Under the pieces are notes generated by a model. The model did no database searches, had not been told where the DNA came from, and saw nothing but the letters and a program-made list of their open reading frames with translations. From contig NZ_SCMK01000009.1 of assembly GCF_005503355.1 (NCBI RefSeq), positions 1-64,000 on the forward strand: a stretch of 64,000 bases of DNA, given 5' to 3'. Position numbers and translations under genes: made by a program. Shown piece after piece: positions 1 through 7,162 of this stretch. Origin of the DNA: Sphingomonas sp. 1F27F7B (GTDB taxonomy: Bacteria; Pseudomonadota; Alphaproteobacteria; Sphingomonadales; Sphingomonadaceae). How positions within the stretch are numbered: position 1 is the stretch's first letter; every line of letters begins with the position of its first letter.

Positions 1-69
1 ATCCGGGTGAGGTCGTCCGCGGCCGGAACCGGCACCGGCCGCCCCGGCCGCGGACGACCTCACCCGGAT
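1..69. repeat. Perfect inverted repeat at the window edge (26-bp arms, 17-base loop)
   Basis: Bases 1-26 are the exact reverse complement of bases 44-69, separated by 27-43. The right arm continues naturally into the coding sense of the HhH gene that follows, while the left arm places a stop (TGA, 8-10) in that frame. A perfect long fold-back at the very end of a sequence is typical of an assembly or library fold-back; a genuine genomic palindrome is possible but less likely. Confidence 0.9.
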
Positions 70-286
70 GAAGGGCGTCGGTCCGCGCCTGGCCGAGCGG
101 CTGGGCAGTGTCGGCATCACCAGCTTCGCCCAGCTCGCCGCGCTCACGCCCCAGGAAGCCGATGCGCTCGACGCCAGGCTGGGCGATTTCCAGGGCCGCA
201 TCCACCGCGACCGCTGGATCGAGCAGGCGAGCTTCCTGGCAAAGGAAGACATTGCCGGCTTCGAGGGCGTGTTCGGGAAACTCTAG
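68..286 (+). CDS. Helix-hairpin-helix domain protein, C-terminal part (5' end lost)
   Basis: The 72 residues read as the tail of a larger protein: a helix-hairpin-helix (MKGVGPRLAERLGSVGI, residues 1-17), then FAQLAAL and a closing helix with GRIHRDRWIEQ. This kind of HhH tail is common at the ends of alphaproteobacterial proteins and is a non-catalytic binding module. Met at 68 is probably internal, because coding-like sequence (Ala/Pro-rich, then DDLTR) runs upstream through 27-67 until the inverted repeat disrupts the frame. It converges with, and overlaps by 4 bp, the gene at 283-792. What the full protein does cannot be told from this fragment. Confidence 0.6.
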   Translation: MKGVGPRLAERLGSVGITSFAQLAALTPQEADALDARLGDFQGRIHRDRWIEQASFLAKEDIAGFEGVFGKL

Positions 287-792
287 TCGAAGAGTTGCGG
301 TGCCTGGGCGCGGACAGCTTCGATCAGTTCGCTGGGCCGGCGGTCCGCCAGCCAGGTATCGACTCCCAAATCTGCTCTATCGCCGTCCCGGCGGAGCGCC
401 CGATTGGTCCGCAGGATATGGTCGAGGCCCCTACCCGGCGGAATGACGGCGTCCTTCGCCAGCCAGAGTTGCAGCCTGCCCTTCACCACCGCAGCCCGCG
501 CAATGCTGCTCCACGGCAAGACGCCCTGATAGCAACGGGGCATCTGGATGCCCTCGGCATCGACGGAGAGGAGTTCGCCTCGGTAGGACAATATCCCGCC
601 GATGCGAAAGGCTCCGTAGAGGAACATCAGCATGCAGCCTGTCGCCAAGAGCATCGCTGCCCAATCGACGGCACGAACCGGCCATTGCCAGATCATGAGC
701 ACCATCATCGAACCTGCCGCGGCCAGCATAAACAGCACATTGCCGATCACCTTACGCCGCGAGATGAGCGCAACGAAGCGCGCGTCGCTCAC
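283..792 (-). CDS. Small membrane protein with PH-like tail, unknown function
   Basis: A 169-residue protein with two predicted membrane helices (about residues 15-35 and 44-66) and a soluble C-terminal half. The segment from YRGELLSVDAEGI to LPWSSIARA resembles the PH-like fold of STM3941-type membrane proteins, where a short strand pair follows two helices; this is a resemblance only. Its ATG overlaps the stop of the upstream CorC-family gene by 4 bp (ATGA, 789-792), so the two are probably translationally coupled. No catalytic motif is visible and I do not assign a function. Confidence 0.7.
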   Translation of the reverse strand: MSDARFVALISRRKVIGNVLFMLAAAGSMMVLMIWQWPVRAVDWAAMLLATGCMLMFLYGAFRIGGILSYRGELLSVDAEGIQMPRCYQGVLPWSSIARAAVVKGRLQLWLAKDAVIPPGRGLDHILRTNRALRRDGDRADLGVDTWLADRRPSELIEAVRAQAPQLFD

Positions 793-2096
793 CGCTCCGC
801 CCGCTGGACCAGCAGCTTGTCGATCTTGCGCCCGTCCAGGTCGACGATCTCGAAGCGCCAGCCCTGCTCGATGAAGCTGTCGCCCTCATTGGGCAGCCGC
901 TTGAACACCGCCAGCGCCAGGCCGGCGACCGTGGCATAGTCGCGGTCCTCGTCGAGATCGAGGCCGAGCCGCTCGGCGAGCAGGTCCGCCGCCATCTGGC
1001 CCGAGACGAGCAGCGAGCCGTCCTCGCGCGTCACGATATTGGGATTGTCGCCGGGCTCCACGTCGGAAGCGAGCTCGCCCGCGATCGCGGCGAGCAGGTT
1101 GGCGGGCGTGACGATGCCTTCGAAATGGCCATATTCGTCGTGCACCAGCCCCATCGGCACCTCGGCGCGGCGCAGCGCGCCCAGCGCGTCCATCGCATCG
1201 ACGGTATCCGGCAGGATCGGCGCCTCACGCATCAGCTTGCGCAGGTCGAGCGCCTCGCCGCGGAACAGCGCGGCAGCGATGTCGCGCGCCTGGACCACGC
1301 CGATCACCGTGTCGACCGATCCTTCGGCCACCGGCAGGCGCGTGTGGGGCGTGAGCAGCAGCGCCTCGCGGATGCCGTCGGCGTCCAGGTTCACATCGAC
1401 CCAGTCGACCTCGGTGCGCGGCGTCATCACTTCGCGCACCGGCCGGTCGGCAAGGCGGACGACGCTGGAGATGATCGAGCGCTCATGCTCTTCGATCACG
1501 CCCGACTTGCTCGCCTCGGCGACGAGCAGATGCAACTCCTCGGCGGTGACTCGGTTCTCCGATTCGCGGTTGAGGCCGATCAGGCGGAAGATCAGCCGCG
1601 TGGTCGAATCGAGCAGCCAGACCAGCGGCGCGGTCGCCCGGCTGGTCCATAGCAGCGGCACCGCGACCAGCACCGCGATCGGCTCGGGCGAGCGCAGCGC
1701 GAACTGCTTGGGCACCAACTCGCCTGCGACCAGCGAGGCGAAGGTGGTGAGGCCGATCACGATCGAGATGCCGAGCGTATGGGCAAGCTCGTCGCCCACG
1801 CCGAGCAACGCGATGCGCTGCGCCGTCGGCTCGCCCAGGCTGGCGCCCGAATAAGCGCCGGCGACGATGCCGATCAGCGTGATGCCGATCTGCACGGTGG
1901 AGAGGAACTTGCCCGGATCGGCCGCGAGCTGGATCGCGGTGCGCGCGCCGGCGCCGTTGCGCCCGGCACGCGCCATCGCCTCCAGCCGCGCCGTGCGCGA
2001 CGATACGATCGCGAGTTCGGACATCGAAAAAAGGCCGTTCAGAACGATCAGCGCGAAGATGATCGCTACGTCTATCCAGGGGAAAGGCGCCAACAT
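789..2096 (-). CDS. CNNM/CorC (HlyC) family transporter-associated protein
   Basis: The 435-residue protein has the full three-part architecture of the family: an N-terminal DUF21/CNNM membrane domain (residues 1-195, with FSMSELAIVSSR around 24-34), a CBS pair (about 210-335, opening with the signature REVMTPRTEVDW at 221-232) and a C-terminal CorC_HlyC domain (about 350-432, with DGSLLVSG). Such proteins sit in the inner membrane and are linked to Mg2+/Co2+ efflux; the old name hemolysin is historical. The gene lies 73 bp downstream of tadA and overlaps the following small membrane protein by 4 bp, suggesting one transcript. Which ion it handles cannot be read from sequence. Confidence 0.93.
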   Translation of the reverse strand: MLAPFPWIDVAIIFALIVLNGLFSMSELAIVSSRTARLEAMARAGRNGAGARTAIQLAADPGKFLSTVQIGITLIGIVAGAYSGASLGEPTAQRIALLGVGDELAHTLGISIVIGLTTFASLVAGELVPKQFALRSPEPIAVLVAVPLLWTSRATAPLVWLLDSTTRLIFRLIGLNRESENRVTAEELHLLVAEASKSGVIEEHERSIISSVVRLADRPVREVMTPRTEVDWVDVNLDADGIREALLLTPHTRLPVAEGSVDTVIGVVQARDIAAALFRGEALDLRKLMREAPILPDTVDAMDALGALRRAEVPMGLVHDEYGHFEGIVTPANLLAAIAGELASDVEPGDNPNIVTREDGSLLVSGQMAADLLAERLGLDLDEDRDYATVAGLALAVFKRLPNEGDSFIEQGWRFEIVDLDGRKIDKLLVQRAER

Positions 2097-2169
2097 GATG
2101 TGGGGCCCTCATATCCGCAGATGGTGCCGCGCGGCAACCGGCGTTGCATCCGCGCAATGAAACGTAAGA

Positions 2170-2622
2170 CTAACCGCGCCGTTCGCGGAAGAAATCGCGC
2201 AATATTTCTCCCGCCTCGGCCTCGCCGATGCCGGGATAGAGTTCGGGGCGGTGGTGGCAGGTCGGCTGGGCGAAGAAGCGGGGGCCATGCTCCACGGCAC
2301 CGCCCTTGGGATCGCCGGCGCCGTAATAGACGCGCGCGATCCGGGCATGCGCGATCGCCCCGGCGCACATCGCGCAGGGCTCGAGCGTCACCCAGAGGTC
2401 GCAATCCTCCAGCCGCTCGCGCCCCAGCTGCTCCGCCGCCGCGCGAATCACCCGTATCTCGGCATGGGCGGTGGGGTCGCGGAGCGTACGCGGGGCATTG
2501 GCCGCCGTGGCGATCACCTTGCCTTCGCACACCAGCACGGCGCCGACCGGCACCTCGCCCGCCTCGGCCGCCGCACGGGCGGCATCGAGCGCCAGGCGCA
2601 TCGGTTCGGGGAGCGGGAACAT
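2170..2622 (-). CDS. tadA: tRNA-adenosine(34) deaminase TadA
   Basis: TadA converts A34 of tRNA-Arg(ACG) to inosine in the cytoplasm. The 150-residue protein has the deaminase zinc site: H53-A-E55 in TAHAEIRV and the PCxxC pair C83/C86 in LEPCAMCAGA. Length is normal for the family. I place the start at the Met giving MFPLPEP; the frame stays open upstream to 2754, but that stretch is GC-only low-complexity repeat and does not look like protein. A Met eight residues further in is an alternative start. It is the probable first gene of a minus-strand group with the CorC-family gene. Confidence 0.95.
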   Translation of the reverse strand: MFPLPEPMRLALDAARAAAEAGEVPVGAVLVCEGKVIATAANAPRTLRDPTAHAEIRVIRAAAEQLGRERLEDCDLWVTLEPCAMCAGAIAHARIARVYYGAGDPKGGAVEHGPRFFAQPTCHHRPELYPGIGEAEAGEILRDFFRERRG

Positions 2623-2649
2623 CGGGATCAGGTAGCCGAGCCGGACTTC

Positions 2650-2718
2650 CCCGTCACCCCGGCCCGTCACCCCGGCCCGCCACTCCGGCCCATCGCCCCG
2701 GCCCGGCCCGGCCCGGCA
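2650..2718. repeat. Degenerate tandem repeat, about 14-bp unit (CCGTCACCCCGGCC)
   Basis: At least two good and two or three decayed copies of CCGTCACCCCGGCC lie just upstream of tadA, followed by a run of GGCCC units. A nearby GTGCCGGGATGACGAT around 2735-2750 is complementary to the unit in part, so the block may be a decayed REP-type palindrome cluster rather than a simple satellite. Confidence 0.6.
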
Positions 2719-2901
2719 CTGTGGTGCCCGCACGGTGCCGGGATGACGATCCAAGCAGGCAAGGGCTCGACGGGCTGCGCCTTCGGATCATGGAGCACCC
2801 TCCATAGCGGGATGGCACCGCCGGGGAAGAACCCCAGCGCCGCCGTCCCGCAGGCGATCCGGAAATCGCGCCCCGGCCCGCCAGGCCCGGGGGCGCATCC
2901 G

Positions 2902-3198
2902 CTATTTCGCGGCGGGCGTCGGCGTCGGAGTGGCGCCGGCCTGCTTCACTTCGATGGTGGGCAAGGTGACGGTGGTATTCTTCATCTCGACCGTCGGCAC
3001 CGCGACGGTCGTATTGGTCGATCCGATCCCCACCGATCCCGTTTCGGCCTTGAATTTGGGCAGCTGGCCGCCCTTGGCGTCGAAGGTGATCGTCGGCATC
3101 GTCGCACCCTGCTGCTGCTCGATGCGCAGCATGCCGACCGACATGAGCACCACCACGGCAAGCGCGATCAGGCCAATAAGCACGAGAATTCCACGCAT
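2902..3198 (-). CDS. Small membrane-anchored protein, unknown function
   Basis: A 98-residue protein with one N-terminal hydrophobic helix (about residues 3-24, GILVLIGLIALAVVVLMSVG) and a polar remainder in which short T/V-rich segments recur (NTTVAVPTVEMKNTTVTLPTIEVK), ending in a Thr-Pro-rich tail. It looks like a single-pass anchor with an extracytoplasmic strand-rich domain. It is divergent from rpmB, with about 170 bp between the two starts. I do not recognise a named family. Confidence 0.7.
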   Translation of the reverse strand: MRGILVLIGLIALAVVVLMSVGMLRIEQQQGATMPTITFDAKGGQLPKFKAETGSVGIGSTNTTVAVPTVEMKNTTVTLPTIEVKQAGATPTPTPAAK

Positions 3199-3371
3199 CG
3201 CTTCATCTCCCCAATTGAATCGGTTGCGTAATCAACGCCGCATCAACCATGGTGGTTGCGTCGGCACAAGGCGTTTCTTCGGGCGAATCGGTTGACGCAC
3301 CGTCCCATTACGGCTATCGGCGCCACCTTTCCGGCCCCAGTTCGCTGAGGCTCAAACCAGGATATCAAGCG

Positions 3372-3668
3372 ATGTCGCGCATTTGCGAGCTGACCGGCAA
3401 GGGCCGGCAGGTGGGTAACAACGTTTCCCACGCCAACAACAAGACCAAGCGTACGTTCCTGCCGAACCTGCAGAACGTCACGCTGATCAGCGATGCGCTG
3501 GGCCGCAGCGTGCGCCTGCGCGTCTCGACCCACGGCCTGCGTTCGGTCGAGCACAATGGCGGCCTCGACAACTGGCTGCTCAAGACCAGCGACGACGATC
3601 TGTCGCTGCGCGCCCGCCGCCTGAAGCGCGAAGTGCGCAAGGCGTCGGCCGAGAAGACCGCGGCCTAA
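3372..3668 (+). CDS. rpmB: 50S ribosomal protein L28
   Basis: L28 is a structural protein of the large ribosomal subunit. The 98-residue sequence starts [20 protein letters not shown] and carries the family pattern [15 protein letters not shown], with [22 protein letters not shown] in the second half. The open frame extends upstream to 3249 but homologous L28 proteins begin at this Met, preceded by an AGGA-containing stretch. The alphaproteobacterial form lacks zinc-binding cysteine pairs, as here. A hairpin terminator follows at 3697-3728, so it is probably a single-gene transcript. Confidence 0.97.
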   Translation: MSRICELTGKGRQVGNNVSHANNKTKRTFLPNLQNVTLISDALGRSVRLRVSTHGLRSVEHNGGLDNWLLKTSDDDLSLRARRLKREVRKASAEKTAA

Positions 3669-3696
3669 CAGCCCGTTTCTTCGACGGCTCCATGCG

Positions 3697-3728
3697 AGCC
3701 CGTTCTCTGCACCGGAGGGCGGGCTTTT
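3697..3728 (+). terminator. Intrinsic terminator of rpmB
   Basis: AGCCCG (3697-3702) pairs with CGGGCT (3720-3725) across a 17-base loop and is followed by TTT, starting 28 bp after the rpmB stop. Confidence 0.7.
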
Positions 3729-3770
3729 CGCATGTGGATGCATCGAGTGGCGTCATGTTAGGTTGTAGCG

Positions 3771-4184
3771 ATGCGGCCGCATGCTTTCCTGGTCCATCTT
3801 GTCGCGTTGCCCGCTCTTGGAGCGTGCTCCGCATCGTATCCCGACGCGTACCGAGGACGTGACGGGAAGGCGGAGGCGCTAGCAGATTACCAGCACGGCG
3901 CGCTCCTGAAGATCTATTCCCATATCTTCAACGGCTTCGTGCCCGGCTCAAGGAGTCCGGGCCTGACGGAATGCTCGCCGTCAGCGAGCGATGGCGGGCA
4001 TCCGCGCAGCCGATTCGTCTTCATCCCCGAAGCAGCCTTCCAGGAAGGAGCCCCGACGACGCCCGCTCAGGATGCATCGGCAGCGTCCGCGATTCGCTTC
4101 GCTCGGGACTACAACATGACCACGCTAAGGTTGCGCAAGCGCGAGGTTCAGGCACTGTGCCCCCGAGTCCGGCCCGAGATATAG
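3771..4184 (+). CDS. Putative lipoprotein, unknown function
   Basis: A 137-residue protein starting MRPHAFLVHLVALPALGAC: a short hydrophobic signal ending in a lipobox (LGAC, Cys19), so it is probably lipid-modified and periplasmic. The mature part has no recognisable domain; it contains three cysteines (lipobox Cys, C68 region and one near the C-terminus). It is less GC-rich in codon choice than its neighbours and is isolated, convergent with the phytase-like gene. It may be lineage-specific. Confidence 0.6.
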   Translation: MRPHAFLVHLVALPALGACSASYPDAYRGRDGKAEALADYQHGALLKIYSHIFNGFVPGSRSPGLTECSPSASDGGHPRSRFVFIPEAAFQEGAPTTPAQDASAASAIRFARDYNMTTLRLRKREVQALCPRVRPEI

Positions 4185-4207
4185 GCACCGGCTTCCGCGC
4201 TCACACT

Positions 4208-5209
4208 TCAGCGCTTCCTGAACTCGATCCGGAACTTGAGCAGCAGCGACCATTCCCAGAATTCCTGGTTGTCGTCCGACGCGATCCACAGAATCGTGTC
4301 CTCGCCCTCACGCGTGATCGCCAGCGCCTCGTAATTGTCGTGGATCAGCGGGGCAGCGAGCGCCGCAATCTCCGTGCCGCGCACCACGGCGCCTGGGCGG
4401 AAATCCTTCGGATCCACCAGGGTCAGCCGCACCGTGAACAGGCCCGGCACCGCGAAGCGCCGGTTGAGCACGATCAGCCGCCCGTCCGGCAACTGGACGG
4501 CATCGCTCGGATCATAGCGCTCGTCAGGCGGCATATAGACGAATCGGATCGGCTCGACACCGGGCGCCGTAGGATCGCCCGGGAAGAGCAGGGCTTCGCG
4601 GCCGATCCGGCTCCCCCTGGGCCGCGACGTTTCGCCAATCGCCACGAACCGGCCGTCGCGCAGCCGCACCATCGATTCGGGCCCGCCATTTTCGGACCAG
4701 TCGCGCATCGCCGCCGGCTCCACGCTTCGTTCCGCGCGGGTCAGCCCGTCATCATAGCGCCAGATCGCGTTGTAGCGCTCGAAACCCACCCAGATCTGCC
4801 CGGTGGCCGGATCGCTCGTCATCGATTCCGAATCGCGGTCCGATTTCAGCCAGCCGGTGCCGGGGCCATCGGGCAAGTCACCGAACACCAGCTCGCGCGG
4901 CACCCAGTCGGCGCCCATCCGGAAACGGATGAAGGTACCGCCATCGCTGAGCAGCGTGAAGCGGTCGCCCTTGATCTGCATCGAGGAGAAGCCGCCAAAG
5001 GCGCGATCCGGGCTCCTCAGCCGGATGCCGCCCAGATATGTGAGCGCGCCCACTCGCGTCCGCCCGGGATCGCGCGCATCGAGCGGTACCCGCTCCACGG
5101 TCATGCGCGGCGGCCCGCCCCTCCATATATCGCGCCCGTCGCGCCCCGATGCGGAGAGCAACAGGATGAAACCGAGAGAGAACAGGGCAATCGCGAGGCG
5201 GAGCAGCAT
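4208..5209 (-). CDS. Secreted esterase-like/phytase-like beta-propeller protein
   Basis: The 333-residue protein begins with a hydrophobic signal or anchor (LLRLAIALFSLGFILLLSASG) and matches the esterase-like phytase type (PF13449 style): GGIRLRSPDRAFGGFSSMQI near residue 60, SDRDSESMTSDPATGQIWVG near 125, and DNYEALAI plus EDTILWIASDDN near the C-terminus, spaced as blades of a beta-propeller. Members are predicted extracytoplasmic hydrolases, most without a tested substrate; phytase activity should not be assumed. It is transcribed alone, with a 187-bp spacer from phbB. Confidence 0.8.
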   Translation of the reverse strand: MLLRLAIALFSLGFILLLSASGRDGRDIWRGGPPRMTVERVPLDARDPGRTRVGALTYLGGIRLRSPDRAFGGFSSMQIKGDRFTLLSDGGTFIRFRMGADWVPRELVFGDLPDGPGTGWLKSDRDSESMTSDPATGQIWVGFERYNAIWRYDDGLTRAERSVEPAAMRDWSENGGPESMVRLRDGRFVAIGETSRPRGSRIGREALLFPGDPTAPGVEPIRFVYMPPDERYDPSDAVQLPDGRLIVLNRRFAVPGLFTVRLTLVDPKDFRPGAVVRGTEIAALAAPLIHDNYEALAITREGEDTILWIASDDNQEFWEWSLLLKFRIEFRKR

Positions 5210-5321
5210 TGCGTCCGCTCATAGCGGCTGGCGGCGGAAGGACCAGCGCCTGAAAGATGAACGCCAGATGACCAGTCCGTTCAGAAGAAACTAAAGGGAA
5301 CCGGGCTAGGACGTCGTTGGT

Positions 5322-5333
5322 TGTTCGAACAAG
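5322..5333. promoter_or_regulatory. 12-bp perfect palindrome TTGTTCGAACAA
   Basis: A perfect palindrome in the spacer upstream of the phytase-like gene and downstream of phbB. It could be an operator for the phytase-like gene; no regulator is implied by its neighbours and short palindromes arise by chance. Confidence 0.3.
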
Positions 5334-5364
5334 AGTTTCCCTCGCGTAGCGTATCGAGGGTTGG

Positions 5365-5388
5365 GGGCCGCCCTGAAAGGGGCGGCCC
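5365..5388 (-). terminator. Hairpin downstream of phbB
   Basis: GGGCCGCCC (5365-5373) and GGGCGGCCC (5380-5388) form a 9-bp GC stem with a 6-base loop, 9 bp past the phbB stop. There is no T-run, so termination strength is uncertain. Confidence 0.6.
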
Positions 5389-5396
5389 TCATCGCA

Positions 5397-6119
5397 TCAG
5401 TACATGTGCTGGCCGCCGTTGATCGACAGCGTCGATCCGGTGACGAAGCCAGCCTCGTCCGAGCAGAGGAAGGCCACGCCGCGCGCGATCTCGTGCGCCT
5501 GGCCGAGTCGGCCGACCGGGATCTTCGCGACGATCTTCTCGAGGACTTCGGGCGGCACCGCGGCGACCATGTCGGTATCGATATAGCCGGGCGCGATCGC
5601 GTTCACCGTGACGCCGAAGCGCGCGCCTTCCTGCGACAATGCCTTGGTGAAGCCGTGGATGCCCGATTTGGCGGCGGCATAATTGACCTGGCCATATTGG
5701 CCCGCCTGGCCGTTGATCGAGCCGATGTTGACGATGCGGCCCCATTTGCGATCGCGCATGCCGGGGAACACCGCATGCGCCATGTTGAAGCAGCCGCCCA
5801 GGTTGATGCGGATCACATCCTCCCACATGTCGCGGCTCATCTTCAGGATCGTGCCGTCGCGCGTGATGCCGGCATTGTTGATCACGACGTCGACCGGGCC
5901 GAGCTCGGCTTCCACCTTCGCCACGCCTTCATGACAAGCGTCGTAATCGCCCACATCCCATTTGTACGCCGCGATGCCGGTGCGATCGGTGAAGGCGCGG
6001 GCCTTCTCCTCATTGCCCGCATAGTTGGCGGCGACGATCATTCCCGCATCCTGGAGCGCGAGGCTGATCGCCTCACCGATGCCGCGGGTGCCGCCCGTCA
6101 CGATCGCTACGCGTGCCAT
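5397..6119 (-). CDS. phbB: Acetoacetyl-CoA reductase PhbB
   Basis: An NADPH-dependent short-chain dehydrogenase that makes (R)-3-hydroxybutyryl-CoA for polyhydroxybutyrate. The 240-residue protein has the TGGTRGIG cofactor loop (8-15), NNAG (81-84), catalytic Ser134 and Y147-xxx-K151, and the SINGQAGQYGQVNY segment characteristic of PhbB/PhaB rather than generic FabG. The start at 6119 is preceded by AGGAGAGG. It lies 32 bp after hemH, in an unusual setting: phaC and phasin are 20 kb away. FabG is the main alternative but fits less well. Confidence 0.93.
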   Translation of the reverse strand: MARVAIVTGGTRGIGEAISLALQDAGMIVAANYAGNEEKARAFTDRTGIAAYKWDVGDYDACHEGVAKVEAELGPVDVVINNAGITRDGTILKMSRDMWEDVIRINLGGCFNMAHAVFPGMRDRKWGRIVNIGSINGQAGQYGQVNYAAAKSGIHGFTKALSQEGARFGVTVNAIAPGYIDTDMVAAVPPEVLEKIVAKIPVGRLGQAHEIARGVAFLCSDEAGFVTGSTLSINGGQHMY

Positions 6120-6151
6120 GCTCTTCCTCTCCTTCGTGGTGCGCCGAAACG

Positions 6152-7162
6152 CTAGGCAGGCTCGATCCAGCCCGCAAGCTCCCCGCGCAAAATTGTGCGC
6201 AGCATCGCGATGCCGCCGGCGCTGTCGTTGAGACAGGGGAGATAGGCGAAGCGGGTTCCGCCTGCGGCGAGGAACGTCTCCCGCCCGCGAATCGCCAGTT
6301 CCTCCAGCGTCTCCAGACAGTCGGCCGAGAAGCCCGGCGCCACGATCGCAACCTTCCCGACGCCCTTGCCCGGCAGCGCGGCGAGCGTGGCGTCGGTGGC
6401 GGGCTCGAGCCATTTCGCCCGGCCGAAGCGCGACTGGAAGGTGACGACGAGTTCGCGCCCCAGCGCCTCGCCCAGCAGCCGCGCCGTCTTCCGGCACTGG
6501 CAATGATAGGGATCGCCGAGGTCGAGCGTCCGCTGCGGCATGCCGTGGAAGCTCGCCAGGATCGCATCGGGCTCGAAATCGAGCCGGGCGAGGCTCGCCT
6601 CCACCGACGCCTTGAGCGCGGCGATATAGGCGGGATGGTCGTGATAGGGCGGCAGCGTGCGGATCGCCGGCTGCCAGCGCATCTTCGCGAGCGCGGCGAA
6701 GGCTGCATCGTTGGCGGTGGCAGTCGTCGCCGCGCAATATTGCGGATAGAGCGGCGCGATCAGGATGCGCCGCACGCCCTCTGCCTGCATCGCGGTGAGC
6801 CGGTCCGCGATCCGCGGTTCGCCATAACGCATCGCCCAGTCGACGGAACTGCCTTCCCCAAATGCGCCCTGCAATGCCCTGGACTGCGCGGCCGTGATCG
6901 CGGCGAGCGGCGAGCCGTCCGCGCGCCACACCTGCCGATAGGCATGCGCCGATTTGCTCGGCCGGGTGCGCAGGATGATCCCGTGCAGGATCGGCTGCCA
7001 GACGAGCGACGGAATCTCCACCACGCGGCGATCGGACAGAAACTCGGCGAGGTAGCGCCGCACCGATGCCGGGTCGGGCGCGTTCGGCGTGCCGAGATTG
7101 ACCAGCAGCACGCCGATCCGGTCGGGAGGAAACAGGGGCGGATGCCCGTCCGGAATGTTCAT
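6152..7162 (-). CDS. hemH: Ferrochelatase
   Basis: Inserts Fe2+ into protoporphyrin IX, the last step of haem synthesis, at the inner membrane. The 336-residue protein shows LLVNLGTPNAP (19-29), the YGEP motif (113-116), the metal-binding His206 in SFHGMPQR and a conserved acidic stretch in PGFSADCLETLEE. Start at 7162 overlaps the end of the molybdopterin enzyme gene by 4 bp (7159-7162), so its expression is probably coupled to that gene. Length is normal. Confidence 0.96.
   Translation of the reverse strand: MNIPDGHPPLFPPDRIGVLLVNLGTPNAPDPASVRRYLAEFLSDRRVVEIPSLVWQPILHGIILRTRPSKSAHAYRQVWRADGSPLAAITAAQSRALQGAFGEGSSVDWAMRYGEPRIADRLTAMQAEGVRRILIAPLYPQYCAATTATANDAAFAALAKMRWQPAIRTLPPYHDHPAYIAALKASVEASLARLDFEPDAILASFHGMPQRTLDLGDPYHCQCRKTARLLGEALGRELVVTFQSRFGRAKWLEPATDATLAALPGKGVGKVAIVAPGFSADCLETLEELAIRGRETFLAAGGTRFAYLPCLNDSAGGIAMLRTILRGELAGWIEPA

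Noticed and set aside
789..2096. Haemolysin (toxin) function
   Set aside because: The DUF21-CBS-CorC arrangement marks the ion-transport family; the toxin name is historical.
5322..5345. LexA (SOS) box GTTC-N7-GTTC near the TTGTTCGAACAA palindrome
   Set aside because: The second half-site is GTTT with 8-base spacing, and neither neighbour is an SOS-type gene.
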